A stretch of DNA of 6,633 nt from RGIG8775 sp045121195 (GTDB lineage: Bacteria > Bacillota > Clostridia > Oscillospirales > CAG-272), in assembly GCA_045121195.1 (NCBI GenBank), contig JBGVFO010000092.1, positions 1 to 6,633 on the forward strand, read 5' to 3'. Positions 1-6,398 of this stretch are shown here, piece after piece. Numbering within the stretch: position 1 is the first letter of the stretch; each line of letters opens with the position of its first letter. The notes beneath the pieces were generated by a model. That model was not told the origin of the DNA, made no database searches, and saw nothing but the letters and a program-made list of their open reading frames with translations. The position numbers and the translations under genes were made by a program.

Positions 1-159
1 ATAAAATTGGTGAAATCCTTTTGTGATACGGGTTTGAACGTAGCCATGAACAAAATCAAATTTGGTTGCTTTCGGGGCGCCGAGGACGTCGCCCCCTACG
101 GTGTTAGATATTTTCGTTCGTTTTGTACGTAGCCGTGACACACCGATAAACATCAATTT
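1..159 (-). repeat. Intergenic palindromic element, copy A (partial, cut by window edge)
   Basis: This is the L-end part of the repeat family also present at 1503-1762, 4263-4523 and 6399-6569. The minus strand reads from the terminus AAATTGATGTTTATCGG (159 downward) through one GTAGGGG hairpin module (74-99) to the central segment that ends in ATAAAATTGG at position 1. It aligns with copy C in the same orientation, without indels across positions 1-132. About 100 bp with the second hairpin and the R-end should lie just outside the window. The L-end points at cinA and stops 7 bp before its -35 box. It is the most diverged of the three long copies. No transposase or convincing protein is encoded. 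A MITE-like or REP/BIME-like element is inferred. Confidence 0.8.
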
Positions 160-166
160 GTCCTTC

Positions 167-195
167 TTGACACCGGAGGGGGACTGGCGTATAAT
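167..195 (+). promoter_or_regulatory. Consensus sigma-A promoter of cinA
   Basis: TTGACA (167-172) and TATAAT (190-195) are both exact consensus hexamers separated by exactly 17 bp. Transcription would start near 202 and give a leader of about 28 nt carrying the ribosome binding site. The promoter lies immediately outside the L-end of repeat copy A, so the insertion leaves it intact. No operator-like dyad overlaps it, which suggests constitutive and strong expression (inference). Confidence 0.85.
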
Positions 196-217
196 GAGAA
201 GGAAAACAACGATCCAC

Positions 218-224
218 GGAGGGG
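218..224 (+). promoter_or_regulatory. Ribosome binding site that fixes the cinA start
   Basis: GGAGGGG sits 5 nt before the ATG at 230. Two earlier in-frame ATGs, at 62 and 194, are rejected. The first lies in repeat copy A upstream of the promoter, and the second overlaps the -10 box, so neither would be in the transcript. Confidence 0.85.
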
Positions 225-229
225 TATCT

Positions 230-1504
230 ATGAAAAAGGTTGTGAAGAACGCGGAGATCTTATGCGTGGGCACAGAGCTTTTGCTTGGCGAGGTGGTCAA
301 TACCAACGCCGCCTATCTGTCCCGCGCCCTTGCCACGCTTGGCATCTCGGTCTACCACCATACGGTGGTGGGTGACAATCCCGCGCGTCTTCGCAAGACC
401 CTCGCCGAGGCGATGTCCCGCTCCGATCTCGTCATTATGAGTGGCGGACTTGGCCCCACCTACGACGATCTGACCAAGGAAACGGTGGCGGATATGATGG
501 GGCGCCCCCTCGTCCTCCATCAGCCCACCCTCGACGCCATCGAGGCGTTTTTCGCCACGCGGGAGGGCGGTCTTGCCGCTATGGCGCCCAATAACCGCAA
601 GCAAGCGCTGATCCCCGAGGGTGCCACCGTGTTTGCCAACCCCAACGGCACGGCGCCGGGGCTTGCCGTGGAGCAGGAGAACGGCGCCACCGTCATTCTT
701 TTGCCGGGGCCTCCTCGCGAGCTGTGTCCTATGACCGACGACAGCGTCGTCCCGTATCTTGAGAGCCGCGCCGAATCGGTGCTGGTCAGTCACAATCTGC
801 ACATTCTCGGTATGGGAGAATCGTCGGTGGAGAACGCCCTGCGCACCCTGATGGAATCGGCGGAGAATCCCACCGTTGCGCCCTATGCGGGGGACGGGGA
901 GGTTCGTCTGCGCGTGACGGCAAAGGCACCCACCCGCGCCGAGGCAGAGGCGATGACCCTGCCCGTTATTGAGGACATTAAAAACAGCCCCGTGGGCAAA
1001 TATATCTACGGAATGGACGTGGGAAGCGTGGAGCGCGCCCTTGTGGAAACCCTTGCGGCGCGGGGAATGACCCTTGCCACCGCAGAGTCCTGCACGGGCG
1101 GTCTTATCGCCAAGCGTATCACCGACGTTTCGGGCGCCTCCCGTGTATTCATGGGCGGCGGCGTCACCTATACCAACGAGATGAAAATGAAGCTTCTCGG
1201 CGTTTCGCCCGCCTTGATCGACGAGCATACCGAGGTCAGCCGTGAGGTGGTCGAGGCGATGGCGAAGGGCGCGCGCGAAGCCTTCGGCGCCGACGTTGCC
1301 ATTGCCACCACGGGCTTTGCGGGTCCCGGGGGAGGGAACGATCGCGACCCCGTGGGAACGGTCTACGTGGGAATTGCCACGGCGCGGGGAGAGCACTCAC
1401 TGCGGCTGTCCCTTTCTCCCATGCGCTCCCGTGACTTTATTCGTACTGCCTCTGCCTCCCGCGCCATGTCCGAAGCCCTCCGCATCGTGCTGGAGGAGAG
1501 ATAA
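230..1504 (+). CDS. cinA: CinA, competence/damage-inducible protein with NMN deamidase-type C-terminal domain
   Basis: This 424-residue protein matches the usual length of two-domain CinA proteins. The N-terminal molybdopterin-binding-like (MoCF/CinA) domain covers about residues 7-175, with SGGLGPTYDD at 71-80 and LLPGPPRE at 157-164. The C-terminal PncC-type domain covers about 265-420, with AESCTGG at 285-291, TTGFAGPGGG at 360-369 and PVGTVY at 374-379. In characterised relatives the C-terminal domain deamidates nicotinamide mononucleotide to nicotinate mononucleotide (pyridine nucleotide salvage), and the N-terminal domain is linked to ADP-ribose-type pyrophosphatase activity. The protein is cytosolic, with no signal peptide or membrane segment. 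It has its own consensus promoter and is probably monocistronic. The usual recA neighbour is not seen here. Its TAA stop overlaps the first two bases of repeat copy B. The reading frame is intact and all family motifs are present. Whether it takes part in competence in this organism cannot be told from sequence. Confidence 0.95.
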   Translation: MKKVVKNAEILCVGTELLLGEVVNTNAAYLSRALATLGISVYHHTVVGDNPARLRKTLAEAMSRSDLVIMSGGLGPTYDDLTKETVADMMGRPLVLHQPTLDAIEAFFATREGGLAAMAPNNRKQALIPEGATVFANPNGTAPGLAVEQENGATVILLPGPPRELCPMTDDSVVPYLESRAESVLVSHNLHILGMGESSVENALRTLMESAENPTVAPYAGDGEVRLRVTAKAPTRAEAEAMTLPVIEDIKNSPVGKYIYGMDVGSVERALVETLAARGMTLATAESCTGGLIAKRITDVSGASRVFMGGGVTYTNEMKMKLLGVSPALIDEHTEVSREVVEAMAKGAREAFGADVAIATTGFAGPGGGNDRDPVGTVYVGIATARGEHSLRLSLSPMRSRDFIRTASASRAMSEALRIVLEER

Positions 1505-1762
1505 ATTGATGTTTGTCGGCGTGTTATGGCTACGCAGAAAACGAGCGAAACCATCTAAAACCGTAGGGGTCGACGTCCCCGGCGACCCGAAAATGATGAA
1601 ATTTGATTTTGTTCATGGCTACGCTCAAATCCTCACCACACAAGGATTTCACCAATTTTATAATTGCAAATCCGTTCGTCGCGGGGCGCCGGGGACGTCG
1701 CCCCCTACAGTGTTTGTTCGTTGCCATTCCATCACATCAAACCCACCGATAAATCAAAATTT
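1503..1762 (+). repeat. Intergenic palindromic element, copy B (complete, 260 bp)
   Basis: The L-end AAATTGATGTTTGTCGG starts at 1503 inside the cinA stop codon, and the R-end CACCGATAAATCAAAATTT finishes at 1762. The ends are imperfect inverted repeats of each other. Inside are a hairpin module at 1563-1588 and its inverted partner at 1683-1708, which match as a 26-bp inverted repeat with 2 mismatches. ATGGCTACG occurs twice (1526-1534 and 1615-1623). Nearly all of the 1505-1762 interval is this element. Copy C is its reverse complement, almost identical through the centre. A 65-codon open frame runs through it on the minus strand (1530-1727) but has no ribosome binding site and is not called as a gene. 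No target-site duplication is clear, although TA lies at both edges. Confidence 0.88.
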
Positions 1763-1769
1763 AAACACA

Positions 1770-1808
1770 AAAGCACCGCAGATCATGGATCTGCGGTGCT
1801 TTCTTTTT
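1770..1808. terminator. Bidirectional intrinsic terminator between cinA and the GH2 gene
   Basis: There is a perfect 15-bp stem, AAAGCACCGCAGATC (1770-1784) with GATCTGCGGTGCTTT (1788-1802), and a 3-nt ATG loop. On the plus strand the stem runs into TTTCTTTTT, which suits cinA. On the minus strand it runs into TTTTGTGTTT, and it lies 13 bp past the glycosidase stop. It sits just outside the R-end of repeat copy B, so the cinA transcript would include the whole repeat in its 3' untranslated region. Confidence 0.92.
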
Positions 1809-1815
1809 CAATTTC

Positions 1816-4179
1816 TTAAAACTCCACCGAAACGGTGTCAAGTCCCGCGGCGGTAAAGGTCAGAGTCGCGGCGGGTGCCGACGAGTCGCGACGGAAGATA
1901 GCTTGCGCCCGTCCGCCAAAGAGGTTGCGAACGTTGGAGGTGGGACGAACGGTACAAGCGGGATCGCCGTTTGCCGAGCCCAGCAGAGTGGCGTTCTCTC
2001 CCGCAACAAGGCGCACCGCGTTTTCGGCAGTGGGAACGACGCGTCCCTCCGCGTCAAGGGCGGCAAGATTGACGACGGCGTAACGGAAGCCGTTTTCGTC
2101 CTCACTCACGTGATCGAGGACTGCGTGAAGCTTCACGGGAGCACCCGTCGTCTTGACGGTGGTGCGGCGAAGCTCGCGTCCCTCCTCGTCATAGCCCACG
2201 GCGGTAACGCTGCCCTCCGCGTAGGTCACGTCCTTCCAGAGGAAGTATCCGTAAGGCTGGGCGGTGGCGGTTCCCACCGACTCGCCGTTGACGAACAGCT
2301 CGGCAGTGTGGCAATCACCGATCAGCACCACGTCACGCTTCTCACCGAAGGGACAGGAATTCCAATGGGGACAAAGGGCGAATACGTCCTGCTCGCCCCA
2401 ATATTTGCGATAATACTGATAGCCGTACTTGGGGAAGCCGCACAGGTCCATCACGCCAAACTGGGAGGACACGGCGGGGAATTTGAAGGGGGTGGGCTCG
2501 CCGTAGTAGTCAAAGCCCGTCCAGATAAACAGACCCGCCGCGTAGTCGCGAGTAGCAACCGCCTTCCACGCCGTGGAGCCGTCAAGAATGGACGAGATCA
2601 TACGCCCCGAGGTGACGGCAAGATGGCAGGCATCGGGATCGTCTGCCGCCGTATCGCGAGTGCCGCCCGCCGAGCGGATCTCGGTGGCGATAAAGGGCTT
2701 ATCGGGATACATGGCGTGAAGCTTATCCCAAACGGCAAGGCCGTAGTTGATGCCGATAACGTCCACGTTGTCGCCGATGGGCGCGGAGATCTCCACGTCG
2801 TCGCGGACGCGCTTCTGTTCTCTGTCCCAGAACAGCATTGCCTCGGTAGCGGGGCGGGTGGGATCCATAGTGTGAACGAGATCCATCATAGTGCGGGCGA
2901 TCTTCCGCGCCTGCTCGGTGAACTGGACGTATTCCTCGTTACCGATAGACCAAAGAACGATGGACGGATGGTTGCGGTCACGCTTCAGCATCTGAACGAA
3001 GCGCTCCCGATCCTCATCGCCCGTGGAAAGAAGACGGGTCTCGTCAAACACCAGCATACCCATACGGTCGCAGGCGTCAAGAAGCTGAGGAGAAACGGGA
3101 TTGTGGGAGGTTCGGTAGGCGTTGGCGCCCATTTCACGGAGCTTTGCCAGCTTGTATTCGTGCATACCGTCGAATTCGGCGGTGCCGATGCCGCCGTGTC
3201 CCTGATGGACGCAGACGCCCTTGAGCTTCATATTCTTGCCGTTGAGGAAGAAGCCGCGGTCGGCGTCGAAGCGAATATGGCGCAGACCGATATTGACCTT
3301 GACGGACGCGCCGCTCTCCAGGGTCACGGTCACACGGTACAGATTGGGATTTTCGCAATCCCACAGAGAAATATCGGAAAGAGAGAGGAAGATGCGCTCC
3401 TCTGCCCGTCCCATGGCGGGAATCGAGAGAGGCAGCACGCTCTCGGCGGCGGTCGAGCCGTCGGGGGCGGTAATGTGGATACGGGCGTTCTGCGCCACGT
3501 CGGCGGCGGTGTGGTTTTCCGCCTCGACCACCACGGTAAGCTCGGCGGTCTTATTGATATAGTCCACGTCGCTGATGACGTGCACGCCGTCCTCGGCAAC
3601 ACGCACCTGCTCGTCGATGATCATCCATACGTCACGGTAGATACCGCCGCCCATGTACCACCAGCCCTCGGTTTCGGTGGCGTCCGCGCGGAGCGCGATC
3701 AGGTTATCGCCCTCGTCGGTAAGAAGGTCGGTAACGTCGGCGGTAAAGCCCAGATATCCGTTGAGGGTCTTGCGGCAGAGGAACTGATTGACGTACAGGG
3801 TACTGTCGCGGTATACGCCGTCAAAGCGGAGATACACGCGCTTGCCCTTTGCCTCCTCGGGGAGGGTGAAATGGTGGCGGTACCACGCAATGCCCGCGGA
3901 AAGGGAGCCGCGGCTGGTATGCATGCTGTCCAGATCCTCCATAGCGGGGATGTCGCTGGAATTTCCGATAAAGCTGTCGCGGGAACGGCAGAAGTCGCCC
4001 TCAATGACAAAGTCGTGAGGAAGATGTACCTTGCGCCAGCCCGATTCATCAAGGTTGGCAGACGCGCCGTTCAGCTTCCACAAGCCCGCCTTCATAAAGC
4101 CGGTTTCGGTAATGGGGGACACGATGTCACCCTTGTGGACCAGCCAATCCCGTCCGAGGGGAAGTACTTTAGTAGCCAT
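1816..4179 (-). CDS. Glycoside hydrolase family 2 protein, beta-galactosidase-like (DUF4982-type)
   Basis: This 787-residue protein has the family 2 layout: a jelly-roll sugar-binding domain (about 1-190), an immunoglobulin-like sandwich (about 192-300), a TIM barrel (about 302-595), then a DUF4982-like and a C-terminal Ig-like domain (about 598-787, with GSANGDP at 734-740). The catalytic residues are readable: acid/base Glu415 in SIGNE and probable nucleophile Glu500 in FIATEIRSAGG. Supporting family 2 motifs are RTSHNP (356-361), MLVFDE (375-380) and FIWTGFDYYGEPTPF (551-565). There is no signal peptide, so it should act in the cytosol on imported oligosaccharides, releasing a terminal beta-linked sugar. 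Beta-galactosidase is the likeliest activity, but beta-glucuronidase, beta-mannosidase or others in the family cannot be excluded. The start is supported by GGAGAG (4190-4185) 5 nt before the ATG. No transporter or regulator is adjacent, which is unusual for a sugar-use gene. The gene stands alone between inverted repeat copies B and C. Confidence 0.92.
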   Translation of the reverse strand: MATKVLPLGRDWLVHKGDIVSPITETGFMKAGLWKLNGASANLDESGWRKVHLPHDFVIEGDFCRSRDSFIGNSSDIPAMEDLDSMHTSRGSLSAGIAWYRHHFTLPEEAKGKRVYLRFDGVYRDSTLYVNQFLCRKTLNGYLGFTADVTDLLTDEGDNLIALRADATETEGWWYMGGGIYRDVWMIIDEQVRVAEDGVHVISDVDYINKTAELTVVVEAENHTAADVAQNARIHITAPDGSTAAESVLPLSIPAMGRAEERIFLSLSDISLWDCENPNLYRVTVTLESGASVKVNIGLRHIRFDADRGFFLNGKNMKLKGVCVHQGHGGIGTAEFDGMHEYKLAKLREMGANAYRTSHNPVSPQLLDACDRMGMLVFDETRLLSTGDEDRERFVQMLKRDRNHPSIVLWSIGNEEYVQFTEQARKIARTMMDLVHTMDPTRPATEAMLFWDREQKRVRDDVEISAPIGDNVDVIGINYGLAVWDKLHAMYPDKPFIATEIRSAGGTRDTAADDPDACHLAVTSGRMISSILDGSTAWKAVATRDYAAGLFIWTGFDYYGEPTPFKFPAVSSQFGVMDLCGFPKYGYQYYRKYWGEQDVFALCPHWNSCPFGEKRDVVLIGDCHTAELFVNGESVGTATAQPYGYFLWKDVTYAEGSVTAVGYDEEGRELRRTTVKTTGAPVKLHAVLDHVSEDENGFRYAVVNLAALDAEGRVVPTAENAVRLVAGENATLLGSANGDPACTVRPTSNVRNLFGGRAQAIFRRDSSAPAATLTFTAAGLDTVSVEF

Positions 4180-4211
4180 AATATCTCTCCTTTTTCGTTA
4201 TAACAATGGAA

Positions 4212-4255
4212 GGGCAACCGCCCACGCCGTCAAACGGCAATCCTGTGAGCAGGAT
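4212..4255 (-). promoter_or_regulatory. Cluster of three small dyads upstream of the GH2 gene
   Basis: In the 83 bp between repeat copy C and the GH2 start codon there are three dyads in a row: GGGC-AACC-GCCC (4212-4223), GCCGT-CAA-ACGGC (4226-4238) and ATCCTG-TGAG-CAGGAT (4240-4255), all as read on the plus strand. They could be an operator for a sugar-responsive repressor or leader hairpins. A TGTTATAAC extended -10 candidate (minus strand, hexamer 4202-4197) has no clear -35 and would leave only about 11 nt of leader, so the promoter itself is uncertain. The function is inferred from position only. Confidence 0.4.
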
Positions 4256-4262
4256 GCATTTC

Positions 4263-4523
4263 AAATTTTGATTTGTCGGTGTTGTTGATGTGACGAGATG
4301 GCGACATACAAACCTTGTAGGGGGCGACGTCCTCGGCGCCCCGAAACGAAAGGATTTGCAATTATAAAATTGGTGAAATCCTTCTGTGGTGAGGATTTGA
4401 GCGTAGCCATGAACAAAATCAAATTTCATCATTTTCGGGTCGCCGGGGACGTCGACCCCTACGGTGTTAGAGGGTTTCGTTTGTTTTCGGCGTAGCCATA
4501 ACACACCGACAAACATCAATTTT
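4263..4523 (-). repeat. Intergenic palindromic element, copy C (complete, 261 bp)
   Basis: This is the inverted counterpart of copy B. The R-end AAATTTTGATTTGTCGGTG starts at 4263, facing the GH2 gene. The L-end (minus strand AAATTGATGTTTGTCGG) finishes at 4523, 12 bp past the lepA stop. Hairpin modules lie at 4317-4342 and 4437-4462. The central part, about 4350-4470, is nearly identical to copy B read in reverse. No other terminator is seen after lepA, so this element is the first strong structure its transcript meets. An open frame of 65 codons (4298-4495, +) parallels the one in copy B but lacks a ribosome binding site. Confidence 0.88.
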
Positions 4524-4535
4524 ACAGATCCGTTA

Positions 4536-6347
4536 TCAATCCTCATCCAGCTTGAGGACAGCCATAAACGCCTCGGGGGTAACCTGAACCGAGCCGAGCT
4601 GGCGCATCTTCTTCTTACCCTCCTTCTGCTTCTCAAGCAGCTTCTTCTTTCGGGTAATATCGCCGCCGTAGCACTTGGCAAGCACGTCCTTGCGCATCGC
4701 CTTGACCGTTTCGCGGGCAATGACCTTGGAGCCGATCGCCGCCTGGATCGGGATCTCGAAAAGCTGGCGCGGAATGTTCTCCTTCAGCTTCTCCGCGATC
4801 TTGCGGGCGCGTCCGTACGCCTTTTCCTCGTGAACGATGAAGGACAGGGCGTCCACCTGCTCGCCGTTGAGCAGGAAGTCAAGCTTGACAAGCTTGCTGG
4901 GCACGTAGTCGCTGAACTCGTAGTCCAGGGACGCATAGCCGCGGGAACGGCTCTTGAGGGCGTCGAAGAAATCGTAAATGATCTCGTTGAGGGGCAGATT
5001 GTAGTGCAGCTCCACACGCTCGGTGTCGATATATTTCATATCCTTGAACTCACCGCGACGGTCCTGACACAGCTCCATAAGACCGCCCACGTACTCGGTG
5101 GGGGTAATGATGCTCGCCTTGACCATAGGCTCCTCCGCCACGTCGATCTCGTCGGAGGACGGGAAATTGGAGGGGTTATCGATCATCGTAACCTCGCCGT
5201 TCTTGCGGACGATTCGGTAGATAACGCTGGGAGCGGTGGTGATGAGGTCAAGATTGAACTCGCGCTCAAGGCGCTCCTCGATGATCTCCATATGCAGCAG
5301 ACCCAAGAAGCCGCAACGGAAGCCGAAGCCGAGGGCGATGGAGGTCTCGGGCTCGAACACAAGGGCGGCGTCGTTCAAGCGGAGCTTCTCCAGCGCGTCA
5401 CGCAGATCGCCGTAGCGAGCGCCGTCGGCGGGATAGATACCCGCGTAAACCATGGGCTGTGCCGCCTTGAAGCCCGCAAGAGGCTCGGCGGTGGGGTTGC
5501 TTGCCAGGGTCACGGTGTCGCCCACACGGGTGTCACCGATGCTCTTGATGGAGGCGGTGATATAGCCGACCTCGCCTGCGGAAAGCTTGTCGCATTTCTT
5601 GATGCCGAAGGCTTCCATGGTACCAACGTCCACCACGTCGAAGGTCTTGCCGTTGCTCATCATCATAATGGTGTCGCCCGATTTGACGGTGCCGTCCACC
5701 ACCTTGATGTAGACCACGACGCCAAGGTAGCTGTCGTAGTAGGAGTCGAAGATGAGGCACTTGAGGGGCGCGTCCTCGTCCCCCTCGGGGGCGGGAATGT
5801 CGCTGACCACGTGCTCCAGCACCTGCTCGATGTTAAGACCCGTCTTTGCCGATACCGCGGGGCAGTCCTCTGCGGGAATGCCGATGACGTCCTCGATCTC
5901 GTGGCGAACCTTGTCCACGTCCGCCGAGGGCAGGTCGATCTTGTTGATAACGGGCAGGATTTCCAATCCCGCATCGACGGCGAGATAGGCGTTGGCAAGG
6001 GTCTGCGCCTCGATGCCCTGTGTGGCGTCGACAACGAGAAGGGCGCCCTCACAGGCGTTGAGGGAACGGGACACCTCGTAGTTGAAGTCCACGTGACCGG
6101 GGGTGTCGATGAGGTTGAAGCAATAGGTCTCACCGTCGGAGGCGGTGTAGTTGAGGCGTACGGCACGCGCCTTGATGGTGATGCCGCGCTCGCGCTCAAG
6201 ATCCATATTGTCCAGAAGCTGCTCCTCCATATCGCGCTTGGCTACCGTCTGGGTCGCCTCGAGAATACGGTCGGCAAGGGTCGACTTTCCGTGGTCGATA
6301 TGCGCGATGATCGAGAAGTTGCGTATTTTTTTCTGTCTTTCGTTCAT
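4536..6347 (-). CDS. lepA: Elongation factor 4 (LepA), ribosome-associated GTPase
   Basis: This 603-residue protein is the expected length for LepA/EF4. The G domain shows AHIDHGKST (15-23), RERGITIK (52-59), DTPGH with the catalytic His (81-85), NKID (135-138) and SAK (166-168). Domain II follows (about 190-285). The EF-G-like domain III holds the LepA hallmark FGFRCGFLGLLHMEI (341-355), and domain V follows with SRSRGYASLDYE (466-477). The EF4-specific C-terminal domain has CYGGDITRKKKLLEKQKEG (559-577). EF-G domain IV is absent, as expected. In studied bacteria EF4 binds the ribosome, hydrolyses GTP and affects elongation or initiation and 30S assembly under stress. It is cytosolic or loosely membrane-associated. 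The start has AGAGG 6 nt upstream, and the sequence begins normally just before the G1 motif. hemW, often adjacent in Firmicutes, is not downstream here. A repeat copy lies next to each end of the gene. Confidence 0.98.
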   Translation of the reverse strand: MNERQKKIRNFSIIAHIDHGKSTLADRILEATQTVAKRDMEEQLLDNMDLERERGITIKARAVRLNYTASDGETYCFNLIDTPGHVDFNYEVSRSLNACEGALLVVDATQGIEAQTLANAYLAVDAGLEILPVINKIDLPSADVDKVRHEIEDVIGIPAEDCPAVSAKTGLNIEQVLEHVVSDIPAPEGDEDAPLKCLIFDSYYDSYLGVVVYIKVVDGTVKSGDTIMMMSNGKTFDVVDVGTMEAFGIKKCDKLSAGEVGYITASIKSIGDTRVGDTVTLASNPTAEPLAGFKAAQPMVYAGIYPADGARYGDLRDALEKLRLNDAALVFEPETSIALGFGFRCGFLGLLHMEIIEERLEREFNLDLITTAPSVIYRIVRKNGEVTMIDNPSNFPSSDEIDVAEEPMVKASIITPTEYVGGLMELCQDRRGEFKDMKYIDTERVELHYNLPLNEIIYDFFDALKSRSRGYASLDYEFSDYVPSKLVKLDFLLNGEQVDALSFIVHEEKAYGRARKIAEKLKENIPRQLFEIPIQAAIGSKVIARETVKAMRKDVLAKCYGGDITRKKKLLEKQKEGKKKMRQLGSVQVTPEAFMAVLKLDED

Positions 6348-6372
6348 GAGTTTCCTCTCAGTTTATGGATTG

Positions 6373-6386
6373 TCCGCCAAGGCGGA
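6373..6386. other. Small perfect hairpin in the lepA leader
   Basis: TCCGCC-AA-GGCGGA is a perfect 6-bp stem with a 2-nt loop, lying 25 bp upstream of the lepA start and between it and repeat copy D. It has no U-tract in either direction, so it is not a terminator. It may be a leader hairpin or a minor DNA dyad. No convincing proximal -10/-35 pair was found around it. Confidence 0.45.
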
Positions 6387-6398
6387 GGTAAAGTGGAC

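Noticed and set aside
62..229. N-terminal extension of cinA from the ATG at 62 (56 extra residues)
   Set aside because: The extension translates repeat copy A and the promoter. The consensus promoter at 167-195 and the ribosome binding site at 218-224 place the start at 230.
260..1396. Minus-strand open frame of 378 codons opposite cinA
   Set aside because: It is an antisense shadow, His/Gly/Arg-rich with no family resemblance, and the plus strand is a clear CinA.
1503..1762. TA target-site duplication flanking copy B
   Set aside because: TA is found at both edges of B, but not at both edges of C or D, and the outer edge of A is outside the window. In AT-rich ends this is expected by chance.
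1903..4203. Long plus-strand open frame of 766 codons opposite the GH2 gene
   Set aside because: It is an antisense shadow of a GC-biased gene. It matches no recognisable family, while the minus strand carries a complete GH2 enzyme with its catalytic motifs.
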